DNA of 12,706 bases from an uncultured Oscillospiraceae bacterium (GTDB lineage Bacteria > Bacillota > Clostridia > Oscillospirales > Oscillospiraceae): NCBI GenBank assembly GCA_900769995.1, contig CAAGIT010000145.1, forward strand, positions 1 to 12,706. The letters are read 5' to 3'. Shown piece by piece: positions 1-7,554 of this stretch. Under the pieces are notes generated by a model that ran no database searches, was not told the DNA's origin, and worked only from the letters and a program-made list of their open reading frames with translations. Every line of letters begins with the position of its first letter. Within the stretch, counting starts at the first letter, position 1. The position numbers were made by a program, and so were the translations under genes.

Positions 1-20
1 ACACGACGCTCTTCCGATCT
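1..20 (+). other. Illumina TruSeq adapter remnant (sequencing artefact)
   Basis: Bases 1-20 (ACACGACGCTCTTCCGATCT) are identical to the last 20 bases of the Illumina TruSeq universal/read-1 adapter, known from memory. The adapter reads 5' to 3' into the insert, as expected when an untrimmed read forms a contig end. Real sequence appears to begin at base 21. The reading frame of the minus-strand gene enters the adapter without a stop, so any translation past base 21 is artificial. Confidence 0.97.
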
Positions 21-878
21 GAGGAAGGAATAGTCGTCCACCGCACTGTTATTGATGGTCAGCGAGGTTAGATTCGTGAAATAGCGGAGGTCGGAATAAT
101 CCGTAACATTCTGCGGCACTGTGAAATCGGTCAGCGTCCAGAGCTGGTTGGTCATGACAGCCTCGGTGCGCGCAACATACAGTAATTCACGCACATAGGC
201 TTCCAGCTCAGCACTGGCAAAGGATACTTCTTCCACAACCCCGACGATCTCGTACTTCGCAGATGCCAGCGGGCTGACTAAGGAATTGCCGCCGACGGCA
301 ACCGCGTGGATCTCGGACACACCGGTAGGGAGAGAGAAAGGATCGTTGTAAATTGTTTTCGTAGAGGGGTATTGCTCGTCTGTTGAGTAATAAATCACCG
401 CGTTTTCGGCAGTAAGGGCGACAGAAATATACTCGGAATACGCGCCCGCCTCCGGTGTGAAGCTGGGGGCTTGCGGTCGAAGGGCGCTGATTTCCTCCAA
501 AACAGAGGCATCCGTGATGCCGTCGAGCATCTTTTGTGCATCGAGCAGCTTGTCCTGCGCAACGTATACGGCGGAAAGCTTGCAATACAAAGCGGTAGTG
601 GGTGATTTGCGGATGGCAGAAACCAAGGTCTGCTCTGCGGTTGTATATCTGCCGTCCGCAAGACAGGCATCCACCAGGGCAAGAATGTATTCCGTGTTGT
701 CGGGATCAAGCTCGACCGCTGTTTCGTAGCGGGAGATCGCCCGGTCGTAGTTGCCGTCTTCCAGGGCGCTGCGGCCAAGGGAAGCGAAGTTTTCTGCCGT
801 CCAAAGGAAGTGGTACAGACCAAACAGGATCCCACCCAGAACCAGCAAAACGGCGAATATAATCAATGCTTTTTTCAT
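21..878 (-). CDS. Membrane-anchored TPR / chitobiase-C-like / leucine-rich-repeat protein, 3' truncated
   Basis: This is an open frame of 286 codons from ATG at 878, cut by the adapter at base 20. It is preceded by a GGAG 11 bases upstream and a strong promoter. Residues 1-25 are a short basic MKKA start followed by a hydrophobic helix, so the protein is probably an uncleaved N-terminal anchor with the rest outside the membrane. Residues about 27-120 look like two or three TPR-type helix pairs (GRSALEDGNYDRAISRYETA and the similar ADGRYTTAEQTLVSAI). Residues about 137-212 match the pattern of a chitobiase/hexosaminidase C-terminal-like beta domain (VIYYSTD, then IHAVAV). Residues about 250-286 begin a leucine-rich repeat (LRYFTNLTSLTINN). 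Function is unknown. The architecture suggests cell-surface protein or glycan binding, but this is inference. The missing C-terminus probably carries more repeats. Confidence 0.85.
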
Positions 879-915
879 AGCAATCGTTGCTCCGTTCTCA
901 ATATATAGTGCTCTT

Positions 916-944
916 ATTATAGCCCGAGATTACAAATAAGTCAA
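916..944 (-). promoter_or_regulatory. Sigma-A promoter for the TPR/LRR surface-protein gene
   Basis: On the minus strand a TTGACT box (944-939) is separated by exactly 17 bases from a perfect TATAAT (921-916). Transcription would start near 909, about 30 bases before the ATG at 878. It stands back to back with the MATE promoter. Confidence 0.85.
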
Positions 945-982
945 TAATTATACAAAAAAACATCAAAATGGTCAAAATCGGA

Positions 983-1011
983 TTGCAGAGAATCGAAAAA
1001 TGTGCTATGAT
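983..1011 (+). promoter_or_regulatory. Sigma-A promoter with extended -10 for the MATE transporter
   Basis: TTGCAG (983-988) and TATGAT (1006-1011) are 17 bases apart. The -10 is preceded by TGC, which fits the TGn extended -10 motif. No operator palindrome or riboswitch-like fold was noticed between here and the start codon. Confidence 0.7.
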
Positions 1012-1047
1012 TATTTGGTTAATGCTTTATGAAGAAAGGTGTCAGAA

Positions 1048-2406
1048 TTGCAAAAAGAAAATGATTCCTTGATAAAGGGACCGATTTGGAAGGGCTTGAT
1101 CGTATTTGCACTGCCGATCCTGCTGGGACAGGTCTTTCAACAGCTTTATAATACTGCCGATGCATGGATCGTCGGTCATTATCTGTCGGATGATGAATAT
1201 GCCGCCGTTACCTCGTCCGGCAATCTGGTATTTTTGCTAGTCGGTCTGTTCGGCGGTATTTCCGTCGGTGCGGGTGTTGTGATCGCACGCTATTTCGGTG
1301 CAAAGGATGGCGAAAATCTCCAAAAGTCTGTCCACACCACCGTGGCTTTCGGCATCGCAGCCGGACTGTTTTTGACGGCGTTTGGCGTTGTGTTTACACC
1401 GTGGCTGCTTGAACTCATGGATACGCCGCCGGAGGTCATGCCATATTCCGTGGAGTATTTCCGCTATTACTTTGCCGGTTCCCTGGCCATCGTCATGTAT
1501 AATATGCTGATGGGCATTTTACGTGCGGTTGGCGACAGCAAAAACCCGCTGTATTATCTGATCTTTTCGTCCCTGGTCAATATCGGCTTGGATTTCCTGT
1601 TTATCGGTTATTTCGGCTGGGGCGTTTGGTCGGCAGCACTTGCAACAACGATCTCCCAGTTTATCAGCGTATTCCTCTGCCTGTATCGCCTGATGCACGA
1701 TAAAACCAGCTACCAGCTAAAGGTGCGCAAGATCGGCTTTGATTTTCCGATGCTCCGTGAAGTGGTTCGCTATGGACTGCCCTCCGGTGTGCAAAATTCC
1801 ATCATTGCCTTTGCGAATGTCATTGTGCAGACGAATATCAATTACTTTGGCCCGGATACGGTTTCGGGCTGCGGTACTTACGCAAAACTGGAGGGCTTTG
1901 CGTTCCTGCCGATTACCTGCTTTGCCATGGCTTTGACGACCTTTGTCAGCCAAAATCTCGGTGCAAAGCAGTATGAACGAACAAAAAAGGGCTCCCTGTT
2001 CGGCATCATTTGCTGTGTGATTATGGCAGAGCTGATCGGTGTGGCACTGTTCGTGTTCGCTCGACCGCTGATGTATTTCTTTACGGATAATGCCGCGGCA
2101 ATCGAGATCGGCATTGAGCAGGCGAGGGTTGAATCTTTGTTCTTCTGCGTGTTGGCGTTTTCGCATTGCATTGCCGCTGTCATGCGCGGTGCGGGAAAAC
2201 CCATGATCCCGATGTTCGTTATGCTGGCATCGTGGTGTGCGATCCGGGTGGCGTACATTTCGATTCTGGTGCCGCTGATCGGAAAACAGTGGGTGATCTT
2301 CAGTGCCTATCCCGTCACATGGTCGATCAGCAGTGTGATTTTCCTGATCTTCTACTTAAAAACAGACTGGCTGCATCATTATGACAAAGCACTGAAAAAG
2401 GAATAA
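1048..2406 (+). CDS. MATE-family multidrug/toxin efflux transporter
   Basis: The product is a 452-residue inner-membrane protein, the usual length for the MATE family, which exports cationic drugs or metabolites using a Na+ or H+ gradient. It is hydrophobic throughout and consistent with about 12 transmembrane helices in two homologous halves. Typical MATE sequence is visible in the first helix (LGQVFQQLYNTADAWIVG), in GNLVFLLVGLFGGISVGAGV, in MGILRAVGDSKNPLYY and, in the second half, in YGLPSGVQNSI and VMRGAGKPMIP. Start choice: the longest frame opens at GTG 1039, but that G is part of the GAAAGG ribosome site (1034-1039). TTG at 1048 lies 8 bases downstream of that site and is preferred. 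The gene stands alone, with its own promoter and a shared hairpin after the stop. The substrate cannot be told from sequence. The best subgroup guess is the MepA/DinF-like MATE proteins of Clostridia. Confidence 0.93.
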   Translation: MQKENDSLIKGPIWKGLIVFALPILLGQVFQQLYNTADAWIVGHYLSDDEYAAVTSSGNLVFLLVGLFGGISVGAGVVIARYFGAKDGENLQKSVHTTVAFGIAAGLFLTAFGVVFTPWLLELMDTPPEVMPYSVEYFRYYFAGSLAIVMYNMLMGILRAVGDSKNPLYYLIFSSLVNIGLDFLFIGYFGWGVWSAALATTISQFISVFLCLYRLMHDKTSYQLKVRKIGFDFPMLREVVRYGLPSGVQNSIIAFANVIVQTNINYFGPDTVSGCGTYAKLEGFAFLPITCFAMALTTFVSQNLGAKQYERTKKGSLFGIICCVIMAELIGVALFVFARPLMYFFTDNAAAIEIGIEQARVESLFFCVLAFSHCIAAVMRGAGKPMIPMFVMLASWCAIRVAYISILVPLIGKQWVIFSAYPVTWSISSVIFLIFYLKTDWLHHYDKALKKE

Positions 2407-2434
2407 AATTTGCCTCCCATTTGGGAGGCAAATT
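2407..2434. terminator. Shared hairpin terminator between convergent MATE and GNAT genes
   Basis: A perfect 12-bp stem (AATTTGCCTCCC, 2407-2418, with GGGAGGCAAATT, 2423-2434) closes a 4-base ATTT loop. It lies exactly between the MATE stop (2404-2406) and the GNAT stop (2435-2437). The T-rich tract is better on the minus strand (TTTTATT after the GC core), so it probably serves the GNAT gene best and the MATE gene more weakly. Confidence 0.85.
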
Positions 2435-3115
2435 CTATTCCTTCCACATCCAGATTGCGGGAAGCTCACAGCGTTCCAGGCCAAGCTTGGCTTGCAGACC
2501 GAGAGAGGCGGTATTCCCCTCAACAACCTGACCATAGGGAATATGACCGCGCTCCATCAGCCATGCGATCAGATAGGCTTCGAGCATTTCCCCGTAGCCT
2601 CTCCGACGGTATTCGGGGAAAACCTCCAAAATACCCATACTGCCCTCGGTGTGCGTGCCGACAAAACCGGCAAGAACCCCATTTTCGTATAGACCCCACA
2701 TTCTGCCGTGGGAAATACGGCCACGAAGATATTCGAAATTGTTATCCTCCGGGTGATAGTGTGCCGCGGCAATCGGAAGCTCGGCAAGCGTCAGCGGGCG
2801 AATATCACAGGGCGGCAATATCGGGGGCTTTGGCTTTGTATAGACCCACTGTGAACAGAACTGTTCACCGGTGAAGCCGAATTCGCGCAGCACCAGCCGC
2901 TGTACCTCCTTGCTTTTCAGACAGATCAAATGAAAATCCTCCAATGCCAGCTCATGCAAAATCCTGCAAAGATCATCGCCGTGCAGAATGTCGGTCAGAA
3001 CGGTGCCGTTATTCGCTGCCCGAACCACACTGCCCTCCGAACCGTCATAGAGCAAAGTACCGCCCTCTAAATGCAGGAGAGTATACAAATCGGTGTTGTT
3101 TGGTGTCAATTTCAT
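2435..3115 (-). CDS. GNAT-family N-acetyltransferase
   Basis: This 226-residue protein carries a GCN5-related acetyltransferase fold in its C-terminal half; such enzymes move acetyl from acetyl-CoA to an amine. The acetyl-CoA-binding motif A is visible at residues about 161-177: GILEVFPEYRRRGYGEM, with the RRRGYG pyrophosphate loop. It is followed by a helix and by NTASLGLQAKLGL (201-213), the usual motif B region. Residues 1-100 are a less conserved N-terminal region, perhaps a degenerate second GNAT-like half. Start choice: the frame is open upstream to 3283, but ATG 3115 has AGAGG 8 bases before it and its promoter lies at 3146-3174, inside the apparent extension. MKLTPNNTDL is therefore taken as the true N-terminus. 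The substrate is unknown. It is a single-gene unit, divergent from the TrmH operon. Confidence 0.88.
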   Translation of the reverse strand: MKLTPNNTDLYTLLHLEGGTLLYDGSEGSVVRAANNGTVLTDILHGDDLCRILHELALEDFHLICLKSKEVQRLVLREFGFTGEQFCSQWVYTKPKPPILPPCDIRPLTLAELPIAAAHYHPEDNNFEYLRGRISHGRMWGLYENGVLAGFVGTHTEGSMGILEVFPEYRRRGYGEMLEAYLIAWLMERGHIPYGQVVEGNTASLGLQAKLGLERCELPAIWMWKE

Positions 3116-3145
3116 ACATAGAACCTCTTTTTCGTTTCTGTGGAG

Positions 3146-3174
3146 ATTATACACGCGATTGCCCGGAAAATCAA
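3146..3174 (-). promoter_or_regulatory. Sigma-A promoter for the GNAT gene
   Basis: On the minus strand TTGATT (3174-3169) and a perfect TATAAT (3151-3146) are separated by 17 bases. It sits about 30 bases upstream of ATG 3115 and supports that start over the longer frame. Confidence 0.75.
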
Positions 3175-3225
3175 CCGTCAGTTTAGGGGCGTGCAGCAGA
3201 AAACCAGAGAATTTTCTTGTCTGTG

Positions 3226-3254
3226 TTGATTTTCTTTGATAATGTATGTATACT
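3226..3254 (+). promoter_or_regulatory. Candidate promoter for the trmH-dprA-topA-trmFO-plsX-rnc unit
   Basis: TTGATT (3226-3231) and TATACT (3249-3254) have a 17-base spacer. A perfect TATAAT at 3256-3261 overlaps the region, but its nearest -35-like box (TTGATA, 3236-3241) is only 14 bases away. The area is very A+T-rich. It is the only promoter-like sequence I saw ahead of the operon; internal promoters are not excluded. Confidence 0.6.
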
Positions 3255-3299
3255 ATATAATATAGAAATACACGTTTCTGCATGGGATAGGGATGTATG

Positions 3300-4061
3300 A
3301 TGCAAATTGAGCGTATTACAAGCGGAAAAAATCAACTGATTTCACATATCAGAAAGCTGCAAGGCTCACGGAGCTATCGGGAGAGCTGCGGCGAATTTGT
3401 CGCGGATGGCTTTAAGCTGCTGGATGAGGCACTGCGCTGGTATCCGAAGCTAAAAACAGTGATTCTAACCGAAGGAGCACCGCACCCGCCGCTGCCGGAG
3501 CACATACGCTGTGTGGAGATTCCGGCATCCTTGATGGAGAGCCTTTCGAGCATGAAGTCGCCGCAGGGCGTAATTTTCACCGGGAGCCTGCCGGCAAATA
3601 CGTGCCCTGTGCTGCATCGCGGGATGCTTCTGCTGGACAGGATACAGGACCCCGGAAATCTGGGCACGATCCTGCGCACGGCGGATGCAATGGATGTTCC
3701 GGTGCTTTTGACCAACGGCTGTGCCGATCCGTTTTCCGAAAAGACGATCCGTGCATCCATGGGCGCTGTATTCCGAACAGAGGTGCAAAGCATTGCGATG
3801 GAGGAACTGCTCCGGCAATGCGAAGAATTGAACCTGCCGCTTGCGGCAACAGCCTTGACCGATGCGGCGTCTGATCTGCGAACCGTCGATCTGCGCGACT
3901 ATATTACGGTCATTGGCAGTGAGGGACAGGGAATATGCAAAGAGCTGCTCCAGGCATCGAAGCAGCAAATCATTATCCCGATGCAAGCACGCTGCGAGTC
4001 ACTGAACGCAGCGGTTGCGGCGACGATCGTTTTGTGGGAATTGAGAAATAGATACAAATGA
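3300..4061 (+). CDS. TrmH/SpoU-family RNA 2'-O-methyltransferase
   Basis: This 253-residue SPOUT-class enzyme probably methylates a ribose 2'-OH of rRNA (or tRNA) using S-adenosylmethionine. The N-terminal part (about 1-100) resembles the L30e-like substrate-binding domain that precedes the catalytic domain in RlmB/TsnR-type enzymes. The three SpoU motifs are all present: motif 1 DPGNLGTILRTADA (117-130, with the conserved Asn and Arg), motif 2 IGSEGQG (205-211), and motif 3 IPMQARCESLNAAVAATI (226-243). Together these form the knotted SAM site. Two ATGs are adjacent (3297 and 3300). The AGGG at 3289-3292 is 7 bases from the second and only 4 from the first, so 3300 is chosen. It is first in the plus-strand run, 13 bases before dprA. 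The exact nucleotide target cannot be assigned from sequence. Confidence 0.92.
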   Translation: MQIERITSGKNQLISHIRKLQGSRSYRESCGEFVADGFKLLDEALRWYPKLKTVILTEGAPHPPLPEHIRCVEIPASLMESLSSMKSPQGVIFTGSLPANTCPVLHRGMLLLDRIQDPGNLGTILRTADAMDVPVLLTNGCADPFSEKTIRASMGAVFRTEVQSIAMEELLRQCEELNLPLAATALTDAASDLRTVDLRDYITVIGSEGQGICKELLQASKQQIIIPMQARCESLNAAVAATIVLWELRNRYK

Positions 4062-4074
4062 GAGAGTGAGAGAG

Positions 4075-5295
4075 ATGCTGAAGCATTGGATTTGGCTGAC
4101 AACACGCAGAGGAATCGGCAGCTACGGTTGTGTTTCCTTGCTGCGCCTGTTCGGTACGGCAGAGAAAATCTTCGGGCTGACAGAAAAGGAATGCTTGGAA
4201 ACAGAGGGCTTTGACCGCCGCTGGCTGGATGGTGTGTTGGATAAATCCATGGAGTATGTGCAGGAGATTCTGGATGACTGCGATAATCTTGGAATCTCTG
4301 TTCTGACCTATGCCGATGAGGATTATCCGGAACGGTTAAGAAACATTCCGGATCCGCCGATCGTGCTGTATTACAGAGGACGGCTGCCTGACTTTGACCG
4401 GGAGGCAGTGATTGGCGTTGTCGGCTCACGGCGGTGCAGCGCATACGGGCTGATGCAGGCAAAGCAGTTCGCAAGGCTGATTGCCGCAAGCGGCGGCATC
4501 GTTATTTCAGGCGGTGCACGCGGAATTGATACCATGGCATTGCGCGGCGCATTGGACTCGAGTATGCCGGTGATCTGCGTATTCGGCTGCGGACTGGATG
4601 TTGTATATCCGAGAGAAAATAAGTACCTGTTCAAAGAAATTGAGGCGCACGGCTGTATTCTCAGTGAATATCCGCCGAAAACGCCGCCTGATGGAAACAA
4701 TTTTCCGCGCCGCAATCGAATCATCAGCGGTTTGTCACTGGGGGTGCTCGTTGTGGAAGCACCGGAGAAAAGCGGCGCGCTCATTACGGCAACGCACGCG
4801 CTGGAACAGGGACGTGATGTCTTTGCGATACCCGGCAATATCGGCGTGAAGCATTGTGCCGGCAGCAATCGATTGATCCGCGAGGGTGCGACCATGGTCG
4901 AGAACGGTTGGGATATTGTACAGCAGTATACATTCCTGTTTCCGGATAAGCTTTCAGACGGCCGCACCAAAGAAGCCATTCATCGCATCTATCAAAAACG
5001 CTTCCAGATGGCGCTTCCGGTGTATTCGCCGGTGTTGATTTCTGACCAAGGCGACAAAAAAGTCGTTGACAATCCGCCATCAAAGCTTTATAGTGACGAA
5101 AAAGAGCAAGCGAAGGTCGCGCTCAGCGCAGATGAGGAATTGGTATATGCAAAGCTGACGTCTGAGCCGATCCATGGCGATACGCTTGTTGCACTGTGTG
5201 AGCTGCCGGCAAACCGCGTGATGGCGGCGATGACGCTGCTGCAAATCAAGGGCGTCGCGCAAAAGCTGGCAGGGAATTACTATCAGCGAAAATAA
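4075..5295 (+). CDS. dprA: DNA-processing protein DprA (Smf)
   Basis: DprA binds incoming single-stranded DNA in the cytoplasm and loads RecA onto it during natural transformation; it is also kept in species with no known competence. The product has 406 residues. The N-terminal region (1-100) includes a helix-hairpin-helix-like TRRGIGSYGCVSLLRLFG. The Rossmann-type core holds the family motifs VVGSRRCSAYG (115-125), ISGGARGID (144-152), FPRRNRIISGLS (210-221), SGALITA (233-239) and DVFAIPGN (248-255). A C-terminal winged-helix-like segment covers about 353-405, so the protein is full length. Start choice: GTG 4066 would add three residues, but ATG 4075 has GAGAG 8 bases upstream. It lies 13 bases after trmH and 21 before topA. 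The dprA-topA-trmFO order is shared with Bacillus subtilis (smf-topA-gid). Confidence 0.96.
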   Translation: MLKHWIWLTTRRGIGSYGCVSLLRLFGTAEKIFGLTEKECLETEGFDRRWLDGVLDKSMEYVQEILDDCDNLGISVLTYADEDYPERLRNIPDPPIVLYYRGRLPDFDREAVIGVVGSRRCSAYGLMQAKQFARLIAASGGIVISGGARGIDTMALRGALDSSMPVICVFGCGLDVVYPRENKYLFKEIEAHGCILSEYPPKTPPDGNNFPRRNRIISGLSLGVLVVEAPEKSGALITATHALEQGRDVFAIPGNIGVKHCAGSNRLIREGATMVENGWDIVQQYTFLFPDKLSDGRTKEAIHRIYQKRFQMALPVYSPVLISDQGDKKVVDNPPSKLYSDEKEQAKVALSADEELVYAKLTSEPIHGDTLVALCELPANRVMAAMTLLQIKGVAQKLAGNYYQRK

Positions 5296-5316
5296 TTTCT
5301 GAATTCGGAGGTTCTC

Positions 5317-7554
5317 ATGGCAAAGGGAACAAATCTGGTGATTGTTGAGTCGCCGTCGAAGGCGAAAACGATTGGTAAATATCTCGGCGCGGACTACCGC
5401 GTTGAGGCGTGTATGGGACATTTGCGCGATCTGCCCAAGAGCACGATGGGCGTGGATCTCGAACATGATTTTACGCCCGAATACCGCCCGATGCAGGGAA
5501 AAGAGGCAATTATTTCCGAGCTGCAAAAGGCGGCGAAGAAGGCCGGCTGCATCTATCTTGCAACCGACCCTGACCGTGAGGGTGAGGCGATCTCCTGGCA
5601 TTTGAAGCAGCTTTTGGAGATTCCGGATGATAAGGCAAAGCGTGTGACGTTTAACGAGATCACCAAGAGCGTGGTAACACGAAGCATCGAGCAGCCGCGG
5701 GAGATCGATCTGAATCTGGTCGATGCGCAGCAGGCACGGCGCATCCTTGACCGCATCGTTGGCTATCAGCTCAGTCCGCTGCTCTGGAAAAAGGTTCGGC
5801 GCGGGCTGTCTGCCGGACGTGTGCAGTCGGTTGCGACCCGTTTGGTGGTCGAACGTGAACGCGAGATCGAGGCGTTTATTCCAAAGGAATACTGGACACT
5901 GGACGTACTCCTGCGTTGTCTGGACAAGAATGGCAGCTTCACTGCCCACTATTTTGGTGAAGGCAAGAAGCGTGAGCTGCATAACGAAGCTGAGGTCGAT
6001 GAGATCCTGCGCGATATTGAGGGCAAGGAATTCACCATTGCCTCCATCAAGCGCAGCGAAAAGCATCGCTCCCCAACACCGCCGTTTATCACCTCAACGC
6101 TCCAGCAGGAGGCTTCCCGCAAGCTGAATATGACCCCGAGACGCACAATGACGATCGCACAGCAGCTCTACGAAGGTGTGGACATCACCGGCGAGGGCAC
6201 TGTTGGTTTGATTACCTATATGAGAACGGACTCTCTGCGACTGTCCGAAGAAGCGTTGGCAGCCGCCCGTGACTTTATTACCGCACGCTATGGCGACGCG
6301 TATTACGCCGGCAGTCCGCGCAGATTCCGCAAGAAGGACGGTGCGCAGGATGCCCACGAAGCCATTCGACCGAGCAATGTGCACTTAGACCCTGAAACGA
6401 TCAAGGGCGATCTGACGCGGGAGCAATATCGCCTGTATAAGCTGATCTGGAGCCGTTTTGTCGCCTGCCAGATGGCAGAAGCACGCTTTGATGCGGTGCA
6501 AATCGATACGGCTTGTGCCGGGCATATTTTCCGTGCGACCGATCAGATTATGAAATTTGCGGGCTTCACGGCGGTATATGAAGAAGGCCGCGACGATGAT
6601 GCCGAAGAAAAAGGCTCGAGCCTGCCCGATTTGCAGGGCGATGAGCGCTTGATTTCGGAAAAGAACACAAAGGAGCAGCATTTTACTGCGCCGCCTTCCA
6701 GATATACCGAAGCAACGCTGGTCAAAGCAATGGAGGAACGCGGCGTTGGCAGACCGTCGACGTATGCGGCGATCGTCGCGACCATTCAGGATCGCGAATA
6801 TGTGCTGAAAAAGGATAAACGCCTTTCTCCGACACCGCTTGGCGTGGTCGTTACGGATTTGATGCTGGAGCACTTTAACGATGTCATTGATGTCGAATTT
6901 ACGGCAAATATGGAGCATCGGCTCGATGAGGTTGAAGCGGGGAAGATGCAGTGGAAGCTTGTTTTGCGCGATTTCTATCGCGGCTTCCACGAGGAGATGA
7001 CCGCGGCAGAGGTTGCACTTGATGGTAAGCGAATCAAAGTGCCGGATGAAGTTACCGATGAGATCTGCGAGGTTTGCGGACGCAATATGGTCGTCAAGAG
7101 CGGCCGGTTTGGTCGTTTCCTTGCCTGCCCGGGTTTCCCTGAGTGTAAAAATACCAAACCGATCGTCGAGCGTATGCCGGGTCGCTGCCCGAAGTGCGGC
7201 AGTACGATCCTCAAGCGGAAGTCGAAAAAGGGCTATGTCTATTATTCCTGTGAGCGTGGTGCGGAGTGCGGTTTTATGACGTGGGACGTACCGACGGCGA
7301 ATGATTGCCCGACCTGCGGTCAAACCCTGTTTAAGAAGTCCGGACGCGGCCAGATGAAGCCGTTCTGCATCAACGAGGCCTGTGCGGAATTCCTGCCCGA
7401 GGACAAGCGTGGATACAAGCGGCGGATGCCAAAGGCGACAACGGAAACCGTTGAAACGGCAGAGGCTCTGGAAGAGAAGGCAGAGAAGCCGAAGAAAACA
7501 ACGAAGAAGGCAAAAACCACAACTAAGACAACAAAAGGAACGAAGAAAAAATGA
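5317..7554 (+). CDS. topA: DNA topoisomerase I (type IA)
   Basis: This 745-residue enzyme relaxes negative supercoils by transient single-strand cleavage through a 5'-phosphotyrosine link. The TOPRIM domain starts at residue 7 (LVIVESPSKAKTI, with Glu11) and has its metal-binding acidic motif TDPDREGE at 83-90. The catalytic tyrosine is Tyr301 in GLITYMRTDS. Three C4-type zinc ribbons follow, with cysteines at about 584/587/604/610, 624/627/645/651 and 664/667/684/689. The last 40 residues are a low-complexity Lys/Thr/Glu tail ending in KGTKKK, probably a non-specific DNA-binding extension. A strong GGAGG (5307-5311) is 5 bases before the ATG. The stop overlaps the trmFO start as ATGA. Confidence 0.98.
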   Translation: MAKGTNLVIVESPSKAKTIGKYLGADYRVEACMGHLRDLPKSTMGVDLEHDFTPEYRPMQGKEAIISELQKAAKKAGCIYLATDPDREGEAISWHLKQLLEIPDDKAKRVTFNEITKSVVTRSIEQPREIDLNLVDAQQARRILDRIVGYQLSPLLWKKVRRGLSAGRVQSVATRLVVEREREIEAFIPKEYWTLDVLLRCLDKNGSFTAHYFGEGKKRELHNEAEVDEILRDIEGKEFTIASIKRSEKHRSPTPPFITSTLQQEASRKLNMTPRRTMTIAQQLYEGVDITGEGTVGLITYMRTDSLRLSEEALAAARDFITARYGDAYYAGSPRRFRKKDGAQDAHEAIRPSNVHLDPETIKGDLTREQYRLYKLIWSRFVACQMAEARFDAVQIDTACAGHIFRATDQIMKFAGFTAVYEEGRDDDAEEKGSSLPDLQGDERLISEKNTKEQHFTAPPSRYTEATLVKAMEERGVGRPSTYAAIVATIQDREYVLKKDKRLSPTPLGVVVTDLMLEHFNDVIDVEFTANMEHRLDEVEAGKMQWKLVLRDFYRGFHEEMTAAEVALDGKRIKVPDEVTDEICEVCGRNMVVKSGRFGRFLACPGFPECKNTKPIVERMPGRCPKCGSTILKRKSKKGYVYYSCERGAECGFMTWDVPTANDCPTCGQTLFKKSGRGQMKPFCINEACAEFLPEDKRGYKRRMPKATTETVETAEALEEKAEKPKKTTKKAKTTTKTTKGTKKK

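Noticed and set aside
208..835. Two out-of-frame minus-strand frames (208-585 and 395-835) and plus-strand frames at 457-939
   Set aside because: They are low-complexity shadows of the real minus-strand gene at 21-878, which is open through the adapter and has promoter, SD and domain evidence.
1029..1064. Eleven-codon frame (MKKGVRIAKRK) overlapping the MATE start as a possible leader peptide
   Set aside because: No ribosome site precedes it and no attenuator-like hairpins follow.
3116..3283. N-terminal extension of the GNAT protein to 282 residues
   Set aside because: The extension contains the gene's own -35/-10 boxes, and an SD sits correctly before ATG 3115.
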